Origin: JAHEKD01 sp965204695
GTDB taxonomy: Bacteria; Pseudomonadota; Gammaproteobacteria; Arenicellales; JAHEKD01
Length of the DNA stretch: 64,000 bases
Direction: 5' to 3'
Assembly: GCA_965204695.1 (NCBI GenBank)
Contig: OZ242007.1
Span: forward strand, 4,650,001 to 4,714,000
In this document: one piece after another, positions 28,019-35,218 of the stretch
Position numbering within the stretch: the first letter of the stretch is position 1
Layout: every line of letters starts with the position of its first letter
The notes under the pieces: model-generated
Databases searched by the model: none
Told to the model about the DNA's origin: nothing
The model's input: only the letters and a program-made list of their open reading frames with translations
Translations under genes and position numbers: made by a program

Positions 28019-30089
28019 TCAACTCAAATGGGCCGAAAACAACGATAAATACCTGTCAGCTTTACTCACTTGGATCCGTCTTAAATTAAGACGACTAAAT
28101 GCAGTTTCTCAAAATGCAACCGAGCAAGCCCCGAAAATCTCACAAGGCTGGTTCAGACGTAACAAATCGCCCGAATCAGTTCACTTGTCACCCACGGTGA
28201 AAATACCCTCCAAGGATGACATCGATAAGGCCTATCAGAACATCGTTGAAATGCAAGAAGATGAGTTTCAACCGGCATTGAAAATTTTAGCCAACAATCT
28301 TGGCTTATCCGATTTTGAATGCCATGTTCTGGCATTATGCCTGGGTATGGAACTCGATACCCGGTTTTCAGAACTTTGTGCCAGAGCGCAGGGTGACCCG
28401 AATAAGCCTTACCCGACATTCGCATTAGCTTTTGCCTTGTTTGACAATCCGGATTGGAGCGTCTTATCCCCTCAAGCACCATTGCGCTATTGGCGTTTAT
28501 TAGAGATCAACCAACCGGGCACATTGCCACTAATCAGCGCGTCATTAGGCGTTGATGAGCGTATCGTTAATTATCTTAAAGGCATCAACTATCTGGATGA
28601 TCGATTGAATGCCTTGCTTACCCCAGTTGTTGTCGATCGATCGACTAAATTGCCTGTATCACAACAAAATACTGTTGATGTGATTTTAAACCAGATAAAG
28701 TACATCGATACAGTACTAGCTTCACCCGTAATTGAGCTCTCAGGTGCGAATTCAAATGACAAGCGGCAAATAGCTGCAAAGGTGGCGTCGTCTTTGGGTT
28801 GTGCGCTATATAGTGCCCATATAAAAACAATACCTAATCAAAGCGGCGATTTTGAAACTTTTGTCCGCTTGTGGCACAGAGAGTCCTTGTTATTGCCATT
28901 GGCGTTATTTCTCGATCTTGAATCATCTAACGAGACAGATTTGATTCAACTCAAACGTTTGCTTGATTTAAACAATACGCCTGTATTCCTGGATGTGAGA
29001 GATTCAACTTCTTTGTTACTAAAAAACAGATTCACTATTAATATAGATAAACCGACACCCAAAGAGCAACAACAACTGTGGAGTCAGGCTCTCGGGAACA
29101 GGGCTGATGGTTTATCTCAGCATCTGGCTGAGCAGTTTTCGTTTTCTCAATATGAGATCGAGCGTTTGGTTAATTCCTCACTCAGTGCAAAAGAGTCAGA
29201 AAAACAGGATGCTGATGATTTATGGCAGTCATGCCGCTTGGCAGCCCGGGCCAGTATGGATCAGCTTGCCCAGCGAATTGATGCCAAAGCAACCTGGGAG
29301 CAGCTCATCCTGCCTGCTGAGCATAAATCCATGTTGAAACAAATTGCTGATCAGGTGGCGCAGAGAAACCGGGTCTATGAGGACTGGGGGTTCCGCCATA
29401 AATTAAATCGTGGCTTGGGTATCAGTGCCTTATTCACCGGCGAGAGCGGAACAGGAAAGACCATGGCGGCGGAAGTCATTGCCAATGCACTCAAGCTTGA
29501 TTTGTATCGAATTGACTTATCGGCTGTGGTGAGTAAGTACATAGGCGAAACCGAAAAAAACCTGCGTAAATTGTTTGCTGCTGCTGAAGACAGCGGGGCA
29601 ATTTTATTTTTCGATGAGGCCGATGCGTTGTTCGGTAAGCGTAGCGAAGTCAAGGACAGTCATGATCGTTATGCCAATATTGAAATTAATTATTTATTAC
29701 AGAGAATGGAATCTTATCGTGGGCTGGCCGTACTGGCGACCAATATGAAAAGTGCTCTGGATAAAGCCTTTGTACGACGGTTACGGTTTATTCTGGATTT
29801 TCCTTTTCCCGACGCTGATCATCGCAAACTCATCTGGCAGAATGTTTTTCCGCCACAAACACCGGTTGATGAAAATCTGGATTATGAACATCTGGCCAAG
29901 CTAAATTTAACCGGCGGTAATATCCATAATGTGGCCTTAAATGCCGCCTTTTTAGCCGCCAATGAAGGCAAACAGGCCGTGTCTATGCCATTAATTTTAA
30001 ATGCGGCAAGAACTGAATTTAAAAAAATGGAGAGGCCGACCAAGGAATCCGATTTTCAATGGCAAGGCCCTACGAGTGTCGCCTTATGA
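28011..30089 (+). CDS. eCIS AAA+ ATPase (Afp15/Pvc15-like)
   Basis: The 692-residue product has a long N-terminal region with a winged-helix-like segment and a C-terminal AAA+ domain from about 440. Walker A is GESGTGKT near residue 478. Walker B is ILFFDEADALFGKR near 535. The sensor and arginine-finger region includes ATNMKSALDKAFVRRLRF. Afp15/Pvc15 ATPases are needed for particle assembly or cargo loading in the producing cell. The start overlaps the DUF4255 gene and the stop overlaps the following small gene (ATGA). Confidence 0.9.
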   Translation: MNDQLKWAENNDKYLSALLTWIRLKLRRLNAVSQNATEQAPKISQGWFRRNKSPESVHLSPTVKIPSKDDIDKAYQNIVEMQEDEFQPALKILANNLGLSDFECHVLALCLGMELDTRFSELCARAQGDPNKPYPTFALAFALFDNPDWSVLSPQAPLRYWRLLEINQPGTLPLISASLGVDERIVNYLKGINYLDDRLNALLTPVVVDRSTKLPVSQQNTVDVILNQIKYIDTVLASPVIELSGANSNDKRQIAAKVASSLGCALYSAHIKTIPNQSGDFETFVRLWHRESLLLPLALFLDLESSNETDLIQLKRLLDLNNTPVFLDVRDSTSLLLKNRFTINIDKPTPKEQQQLWSQALGNRADGLSQHLAEQFSFSQYEIERLVNSSLSAKESEKQDADDLWQSCRLAARASMDQLAQRIDAKATWEQLILPAEHKSMLKQIADQVAQRNRVYEDWGFRHKLNRGLGISALFTGESGTGKTMAAEVIANALKLDLYRIDLSAVVSKYIGETEKNLRKLFAAAEDSGAILFFDEADALFGKRSEVKDSHDRYANIEINYLLQRMESYRGLAVLATNMKSALDKAFVRRLRFILDFPFPDADHRKLIWQNVFPPQTPVDENLDYEHLAKLNLTGGNIHNVALNAAFLAANEGKQAVSMPLILNAARTEFKKMERPTKESDFQWQGPTSVAL

Positions 30090-30340
30090 AAGTGAATCTG
30101 CACATTGAGAAGCTGGTGCTTGACGGTATTACACTTTCAGCGCACGAACGAACACTGTTGCATAAGTCGGTTGAACAACACTTAACTCGCAAACTCACTT
30201 CGCAAGGAATAAATAAAAATTTGAGTGCTGGCGGTGCTTACTCACGAGTTCAGGCACCGGATATCCAGACTCATAGTCATGGAACTAGAGGATTAGGGCG
30301 GCAGATTGCCAGCGCAGTTCATGGAGGGTTGAGTAAATGA
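30086..30340 (+). CDS. Small conserved eCIS protein
   Basis: The ATG at 30086 overlaps the AAA+ stop as ATGA, giving 84 residues; an in-frame ATG at 30059 would lie deeper in the upstream gene. The product begins MKVNLHIEKLVLDGITLS and ends with RGLGRQIASAVHGGLSK. Small proteins with this head and tail are commonly encoded just before DUF4157 genes in eCIS operons. No catalytic motif is visible. Its place next to a DUF4157 gene suggests a loading or adaptor function, unproven. Confidence 0.7.
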   Translation: MKVNLHIEKLVLDGITLSAHERTLLHKSVEQHLTRKLTSQGINKNLSAGGAYSRVQAPDIQTHSHGTRGLGRQIASAVHGGLSK

Positions 30341-31650
30341 ACCACCAAGCTGCTACACTAATTAATCAGAGTAAAGGCGTGTATCTTCATAATAACAACT
30401 TTCTGCAACGCAAATGTACTTGTGGAAATCATGCGTCTGCTACTCAGTGTGAAGAATGTAAAAACAAAAGCCAAATTGGTTTGCAAGCCAAACTCAAAAT
30501 TAACCAACCCGGAGACAAGTACGAGCAAGAAGCCGACCGTGTTGCTGACCAAATCATGCGTATGCCTGATCCACAATTAGATGGTTCAGAAGAGGAAGCT
30601 ATAGATTTTGCATCTGTCCCTGCCATTCAAAGGTTGAAAGAGAATGCACAAGGAACACAAAATGTTGAGGCACCACCTATTGTTAGTGAAGTATTGAATT
30701 CATCAGGCCAACCATTAGATCAAGCTACAAGAGACTTCATGGAACCAAGGTTTGGACAGGATTTTAGTCATGTCCGTATACACACCGATCAAAAGGCTGC
30801 CGAATCTGCAAAAACTGTTAATGCACTGGCATACACAGTTGGGAATGATATTGTTTTTGGGGCAGATGGGTATTCAAGTAAGCAATTGTTGGCACATGAG
30901 TTAACGCATTTCATCCAACAGCAAAACAAACAATTTGAACAACCGGCTGCATCTCATTCGAACAACGTTTTAATGCCATATCGCTCAAAAAATAGTGCCA
31001 ATTTTGGAGCTTGTGATACAGGATCATTAAAAGAGAAATCCTTTTCTAGTAAAAAGAAAGATCCTTGGATTGAATTCATTACCATTAATTTTAACGAAAC
31101 GCTAAATGATAGCGATGGAGATTTAGTACCCAAAGGGCAACTTTCCACTAAATATTTTGATAATGAATCTGATCGTCCGTCAGTTATTACTAATTTGTCT
31201 GTAGTCGGAGGAGCGGCATCAGAGGGATTGACTGATCGGGGAAATCATACTGTACGTCGTATTGAGGGATGTGGTTATGATGCGACTTTTACTCCTATTC
31301 CAAGAAAAGAGCGATTGAAAGGCCATAAACGCGGGCACAAATACTTTAAACCAAGCCTCGCCAATAAAGCCAATATGAGTTTTGCAGTATTTTTCGTTGG
31401 GAAACAGGCTATTCATCAAGGATCATTGGATTCTGGATCACTTGCATGTGTTCATGTTGGAGACACCAATAAAATGCAACAGATTAACTATCATTCTGTA
31501 TTAAGGAAAACAAAAGTAAAAGTTTCGTATGCATCATCTATTCTCAAGGATTTATGTTGTGAACGATATAAGCATAAGGGTTGGATGGTATCAAATCCTT
31601 GCAAAGGGCAAGATCCAAAAGAATGCGATAAGGATGCGGGGGGCAAATAA
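30337..31650 (+). CDS. DUF4157 protein with L,D-transpeptidase-like C-terminus
   Basis: The 437-residue product has a Cys-rich N-terminal element (CTCGNH, CEECKNK) and the eCIS DUF4157 entry motif LKINQPGDKYEQEADRVADQ. The DUF4157 core follows at about 125-200, with FGQDFSHVRIHTD and the zinc-peptidase-like HELTH at His187. DUF4157 proteins are recurrent eCIS cargo or cargo-processing partners. The C-terminal half is unlike the other three paralogues: AIHQGSLDSGSLACVHVG resembles the catalytic segment of YkuD-type L,D-transpeptidases (H...S.GCV[RH]), with Gly replaced by Ala. This would make it a peptidoglycan-directed enzyme. It overlaps the preceding small gene by 4 nt. Confidence 0.8.
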   Translation: MNHQAATLINQSKGVYLHNNNFLQRKCTCGNHASATQCEECKNKSQIGLQAKLKINQPGDKYEQEADRVADQIMRMPDPQLDGSEEEAIDFASVPAIQRLKENAQGTQNVEAPPIVSEVLNSSGQPLDQATRDFMEPRFGQDFSHVRIHTDQKAAESAKTVNALAYTVGNDIVFGADGYSSKQLLAHELTHFIQQQNKQFEQPAASHSNNVLMPYRSKNSANFGACDTGSLKEKSFSSKKKDPWIEFITINFNETLNDSDGDLVPKGQLSTKYFDNESDRPSVITNLSVVGGAASEGLTDRGNHTVRRIEGCGYDATFTPIPRKERLKGHKRGHKYFKPSLANKANMSFAVFFVGKQAIHQGSLDSGSLACVHVGDTNKMQQINYHSVLRKTKVKVSYASSILKDLCCERYKHKGWMVSNPCKGQDPKECDKDAGGK

Positions 31651-31696
31651 GTCATCTAATAAAAATGACAACAATAAACATAACAAGGAACAAGTG

Positions 31697-31750
31697 ATGA
31701 GACGAATAAACATTGAGGTTACATTTGAAACTCAATTGGAGAGCTTATGA
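31697..31750 (+). CDS. Possible 17-residue coupled peptide
   Basis: An ATG preceded by AAGGA opens a 17-codon frame (begins MRRINIEV) whose TGA overlaps the next start (ATGA). It may simply be a device that carries ribosomes to the next gene across the gap after the DUF4157 gene. Nothing else supports a functional peptide. Confidence 0.2.
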   Translation: MRRINIEVTFETQLESL

Positions 31751-32406
31751 CTAGCTTTCCAAATTCCCCGAAACTGCTTAAAGGCGGTATTGTGCTGATT
31801 AACCCCAGCACGGGTTCGGTGTTGCGGATTATTGCTTTGCAGTATAACCCCGATACGTTGTCACGCACGTTACAGGTACAGGGCATAGGCGGGGAGGGCA
31901 GTGATCGCTCAGAGGCGCTGCGGTTAAAAGGTCCGCCGGTTGAAACCATTAAGCTTGAAGTCGAAATTGATGCGGCGGATCAGCTTGAATTTACTGAGCA
32001 GAACCAAACTGTGGTGCAGTCCGGGTTGCACAGCGCTTTAGCTGTTTTGGAGACCATCATTTACCCAACCAGCGATCAGTTGCAATCTAATGAAAGCCTT
32101 GCCAGTGCAGGTGTGCTAGAAATCGCTCCCATGGAAGCGCCGTTATCCCTGTTTGTCTGGAGCAAAAACCGGGTGTTGCCCATGCGTTTAACTGAATTCA
32201 GTGTCACTGAGGAGGCTTTTGATCCTTCATTGAATCCGATTCGGGCCAAAGTCAGTTTGGGGATGCGTGTATTAAGTATTGATGATATCGGGTTTGATCA
32301 TAAAGGTGGTAGTTTGTTTATGACGTATTTACAAAACAAAGAACAATTGGCGCGTAAGCATCAAGGCGGTACCTTTGCCACTTTAGGCATAGAGGGCATA
32401 TCATGA
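31747..32406 (+). CDS. CIS tube-family protein (Afp7/Pvc7 N-terminal-like)
   Basis: The 219-residue product matches the contractile injection system tube-protein N-terminal domain: GIVLINPSTGSVLRIIALQYNPDTLSR, then RLKGPPVETIKLEVEIDA. In Afp and PVC this protein joins tube and spike hub, usually fused to a LysM domain. Here the LysM part is a separate gene that overlaps by 4 nt, so the Afp7 function is split over two polypeptides. It is a structural protein at the baseplate end of the tube. Confidence 0.82.
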   Translation: MTSFPNSPKLLKGGIVLINPSTGSVLRIIALQYNPDTLSRTLQVQGIGGEGSDRSEALRLKGPPVETIKLEVEIDAADQLEFTEQNQTVVQSGLHSALAVLETIIYPTSDQLQSNESLASAGVLEIAPMEAPLSLFVWSKNRVLPMRLTEFSVTEEAFDPSLNPIRAKVSLGMRVLSIDDIGFDHKGGSLFMTYLQNKEQLARKHQGGTFATLGIEGIS

Positions 32407-32762
32407 AAAATCCATTAGTAAACTTATTGCAATCTCAGCAGTTACAAAATACACAGTTTCCGGCCACCAGCCGTTATAACGGTATAGAAATAAAAAAACG
32501 TGAAAAACCGGATGGCAGCACGGTAGTGTATCTAAAGCGCCGATTTGTCCCGCCACCGGAAAACTTTGAACTATTGCAAGAGCATGTGGTTAGGCAGGGG
32601 GAACGCCTGGATAACATCACTGCGCATTATTTAACTGATCCGGAACTTTTTTGGCAGCTCTGTGATGCGAATCGAGCATTACACCCGGATGAACTGATTG
32701 AAATCGGCCGCCGGTTACGAATCACTTTGCCTGAGGGCATTCCTGGAGTACCAGATGCTTAA
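32403..32762 (+). CDS. LysM-domain baseplate protein
   Basis: The 119-residue product carries a LysM-type module in its second half (EHVVRQGERLDNITAHYL, then DPELFWQLCDANR, ending in RRLRITLP). In contractile tails, LysM-like modules of this kind (Afp7 C-terminus, gp53-like) sit in the baseplate near the hub rather than binding peptidoglycan freely. The first half contains a GIEIKKREKPDGSTVVYLKRRF strand pattern. Overlaps flank it on both sides (4 nt before; the next ATG at 32755 lies inside its last codons). Confidence 0.8.
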   Translation: MKNPLVNLLQSQQLQNTQFPATSRYNGIEIKKREKPDGSTVVYLKRRFVPPPENFELLQEHVVRQGERLDNITAHYLTDPELFWQLCDANRALHPDELIEIGRRLRITLPEGIPGVPDA

Positions 32763-33894
32763 GGGAATCAACTTATCCCTGATGATTGGGCCGGTAGTAC
32801 CAATTCCGGCACCCAAGGTTGTGATTGAGCATTTACAGGACTTGGAAGTTACTACCAATGATGAAGGACCAAGCGGATTTCAATTGTCATTTAGTCTGAG
32901 CAAAAAATCGCCATTGCAAATATTATTTTTATTAAGCGGCGGACAGCCTATTTTATTTATGCGTGTGGTGATTATGGTTGTATTAAATGGTCATTCGGAT
33001 GTCATCATAGATGGGGTGATAACGGATCATCAAATTCAGCCGGGTAGCGCGGGATCACCTTCAACATTAACCATTACTGGTGAAGATTTAACCGCAGTAA
33101 TGAATCAGCAAAATTTTAGCGGACTGCCATTTCCGGCTATGCCTGCTGAAGCCAGGGTTGCCCTGCTGATCGCTAAGTATTCGTTTTTAGGCATAGCACC
33201 ATTGGTGGTGCCCAGTGTGTTAATCGATACACCAATTCCGACCGGTCGTATTCCTAGCCAAAAGGGGACTGATCTTAGTTATATCAACATGTTGGCAGAG
33301 GAGGTTGGATATGTGTTTCATATTAATCCAGGCCCAAAACCCGGTGCCAATGTCGCTTATTGGGGCCCAAAGATTAAGGTGGGAGCACCACAGCCGGCTT
33401 TAAATATAGATATGGATGCGCACACCAATGTCGAAAGCCTGAGTTTCCAGTTCGACAACCAGAAAAATAAAATACCGACGGTGTTTATTTATAACGAGCA
33501 GACTAAAGTTGTGATTCCTATACCAATTCCGCCAATCACACCTTTAAACCCACCATTAGGTTTGGTTCCCCCTATACCCACCAGTTTAGGTGATTTACAA
33601 CCGGTACGTAATGACTTATCCAAGCGCTCAGTGCCTAAAGCAATCATGATTGGATTGGCAGCGGCCTCAAAATGGGCTGAGGCCGTTACAGGATCGGGAG
33701 AGTTGGATGTGCTTCGTTATGGACGAGTTTTAAAGGCAAGACAATTAGTGGGTGTACGTGGAGCGGGCCCCGCTTTTGACGGATTACATTATGTCACCCA
33801 AGTGAAGCATAGTATTAAACAGGGTGAATACAAACAAAGTTTTCAATTAAGTAGAAACGGGCTTATTTCAACCGTTGCGAGGGTGGCCGCATGA
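32755..33894 (+). CDS. Baseplate hub protein, gpD/VgrG N-terminal-like (Afp8 N-terminal part)
   Basis: The ATG at 32755 gives 379 residues beginning MLKGINLSLMIGP; a longer frame from 32698 would overlap the LysM gene needlessly. The chain has the hub signature: EVTTNDEGPSGFQLSFSL, IDGVITDHQIQPG and ITGEDLTAVMNQ, then ARVALLIAKYSF. This is the gp27/gpD fold that adapts the sixfold tube to the threefold spike. A proline-rich stretch at about 270-290 (IPIPIPPITPLNPPLG) is unusual. It overlaps the spike gene by 4 nt. Confidence 0.82.
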   Translation: MLKGINLSLMIGPVVPIPAPKVVIEHLQDLEVTTNDEGPSGFQLSFSLSKKSPLQILFLLSGGQPILFMRVVIMVVLNGHSDVIIDGVITDHQIQPGSAGSPSTLTITGEDLTAVMNQQNFSGLPFPAMPAEARVALLIAKYSFLGIAPLVVPSVLIDTPIPTGRIPSQKGTDLSYINMLAEEVGYVFHINPGPKPGANVAYWGPKIKVGAPQPALNIDMDAHTNVESLSFQFDNQKNKIPTVFIYNEQTKVVIPIPIPPITPLNPPLGLVPPIPTSLGDLQPVRNDLSKRSVPKAIMIGLAAASKWAEAVTGSGELDVLRYGRVLKARQLVGVRGAGPAFDGLHYVTQVKHSIKQGEYKQSFQLSRNGLISTVARVAA

Positions 33895-34436
33895 CTCAAG
33901 AATATCCCCAATCTGATTCGCGTTACTACGGCAAATACAGAGGTACGGTCACCAATAATATTGATCCGGAACAACGCGGACGAATCATGGCTATCGTGCC
34001 CGACGTATTAGGATTGACGCCGTGCAGCTGGGCCATGCCGTGTGTGCCTATGGCAGGTAAGCAGCAAGGTGTGTTCATGGTGCCACAAATTGGTGCTGGT
34101 GTATGGATTGAATTTGAACAGGGCGATCCGGATTATCCAATCTGGACCGGTGGATTTTGGGGTACGGCTGCTGAAGTGCCGGCAATGGCCCAGGCGCCGC
34201 CACCGATTCCACCAGGGCAGAATATTGTCTTACAAACCACTGGCCAAAACACTTTGGTAATCAGTGACTCAGCTCCAACACCGGCAGGTGGCGGGATAAC
34301 TTTAAAAAGTCCGGGTAATGCCTCTATTGTGATTAATGATTCTGGCATCTACATCCAAAACGGAAAAGGAGCAAGCCTGACATTGGTTGGCACCGCTGTA
34401 AGTATTAATAACGGAGGATTATTAGTGAGCAATTGA
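33891..34436 (+). CDS. Baseplate spike protein, gpV/gp5 OB-fold (Afp8 C-terminal part)
   Basis: The 181-residue product has the phage baseplate V OB-fold signature YYGKYRGTVTNNIDPEQRGRI, then VPQIGAGVWIEFEQGDPDYPIW. A short C-terminal beta-helix-like repeat (about 110-181; ITLKSPGNASIVINDSG) would form the spike needle. With the preceding gene it reconstitutes an Afp8/VgrG-like hub-spike, split in two. The spike pierces the target membrane, probably carrying the PAAR-like tip encoded next. Confidence 0.88.
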   Translation: MTQEYPQSDSRYYGKYRGTVTNNIDPEQRGRIMAIVPDVLGLTPCSWAMPCVPMAGKQQGVFMVPQIGAGVWIEFEQGDPDYPIWTGGFWGTAAEVPAMAQAPPPIPPGQNIVLQTTGQNTLVISDSAPTPAGGGITLKSPGNASIVINDSGIYIQNGKGASLTLVGTAVSINNGGLLVSN

Positions 34437-34467
34437 ATACCTAAGTATTGAAGTTCGGAGAAAAATA

Positions 34468-34545
34468 ATGAAAGTAAAAATTAGATCAAAGACTCAAACA
34501 AAAAGGAACTGGACTGACATGGAGGAAAGATGCCTGGATTTTTAG
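34468..34545 (+). CDS. Possible 25-residue leader peptide
   Basis: In the 93-nt gap before the PAAR-like gene, an ATG with GGAG 7 nt upstream opens a basic 25-codon frame (begins MKVKIRSKTQTK) that runs past the next start. It may help coupling; no other evidence for function. Confidence 0.2.
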   Translation: MKVKIRSKTQTKRNWTDMEERCLDF

Positions 34546-34853
34546 TTCATGTCGGTGCACAGGTGCTATGTTCACATGCCGGGCAAGCGACACCGGTGAC
34601 ACCAAATCCACGTGTAACGGTTAGTGGACAACCGACAGTATTACTAAGTTCACAATATACCATTGCCGGGTGTACCTTGCCGCCGCCGAATGCAGCAAAC
34701 GGTCCGTGTGTAACGGCCCAATGGCTTACTGGTACTACGCGTGTGACCTCAAATGGGCAGCCACTTTTAGTACAAAGTTCACAAGCGCTATGTACCCCGA
34801 CTGGTACACCATTACAAATTATAACAACTCAAACCCGAGCGAGTGCGGTATGA
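34530..34853 (+). CDS. PAAR-like spike tip protein
   Basis: The 107-residue product begins MPGFLVHVGAQVLCSHAGQA and has repeated valine-rich strands (RVTVSGQPTVLLSSQYTIAGC, RVTSNGQPLLVQSSQALC). Four or five cysteines and histidines could coordinate the metal at the tip, as in PAAR proteins. Similar small proteins follow the spike gene in many eCIS loci and take the Afp10 role. A GGAGG Shine-Dalgarno sequence precedes the ATG, and the stop overlaps the gp25 gene start as ATGA. Confidence 0.75.
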   Translation: MPGFLVHVGAQVLCSHAGQATPVTPNPRVTVSGQPTVLLSSQYTIAGCTLPPPNAANGPCVTAQWLTGTTRVTSNGQPLLVQSSQALCTPTGTPLQIITTQTRASAV

Positions 34854-35218
34854 GAATGAATATAGATTTTCCATTTCATTTCGACGCTAAGGGTCGAACG
34901 GCCTTAACCAATGATGACGATCATATTCGGGACATGATTGAGCAATTTTTATTTACCAGTGCAGGTGAACGGGTAAATCGGCCTGACTTCGGTAGCGGTG
35001 TTATGCAATTGGTGTTTGCATCAAACAGCCCTGAATTGGCATCGACACTGCAATTTACGGTTCAAGCAGGATTGCAACAGTGGCTGGGTGATTTGATTGA
35101 AATCCAAAACCTGGAAGTCACCAGCGAAGAAGCCAGTCTGTGTTTGGAACTTCGTTATCTAATTCGCCGAACTGAAGAAATACACACCGAAACCTTTATT
35201 CAGAGTACAGGACAATGA
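34850..35218 (+). CDS. gp25-like baseplate wedge protein (Afp9-like)
   Basis: The ATG at 34850 overlaps the PAAR-like stop (ATGA) and gives 122 residues; the upstream open frame only shadows the PAAR-like gene. The GPW/gp25 signature is clear: DDHIRDMIEQFLFTSAGERV, then RPDFGSGVMQLVF, then LGDLIEIQNLEV. This wedge protein nucleates the sheath on the baseplate and shares the sheath's strand-exchange fold. Length is typical. It overlaps the baseplate J gene by 4 nt. Confidence 0.9.
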   Translation: MRMNIDFPFHFDAKGRTALTNDDDHIRDMIEQFLFTSAGERVNRPDFGSGVMQLVFASNSPELASTLQFTVQAGLQQWLGDLIEIQNLEVTSEEASLCLELRYLIRRTEEIHTETFIQSTGQ

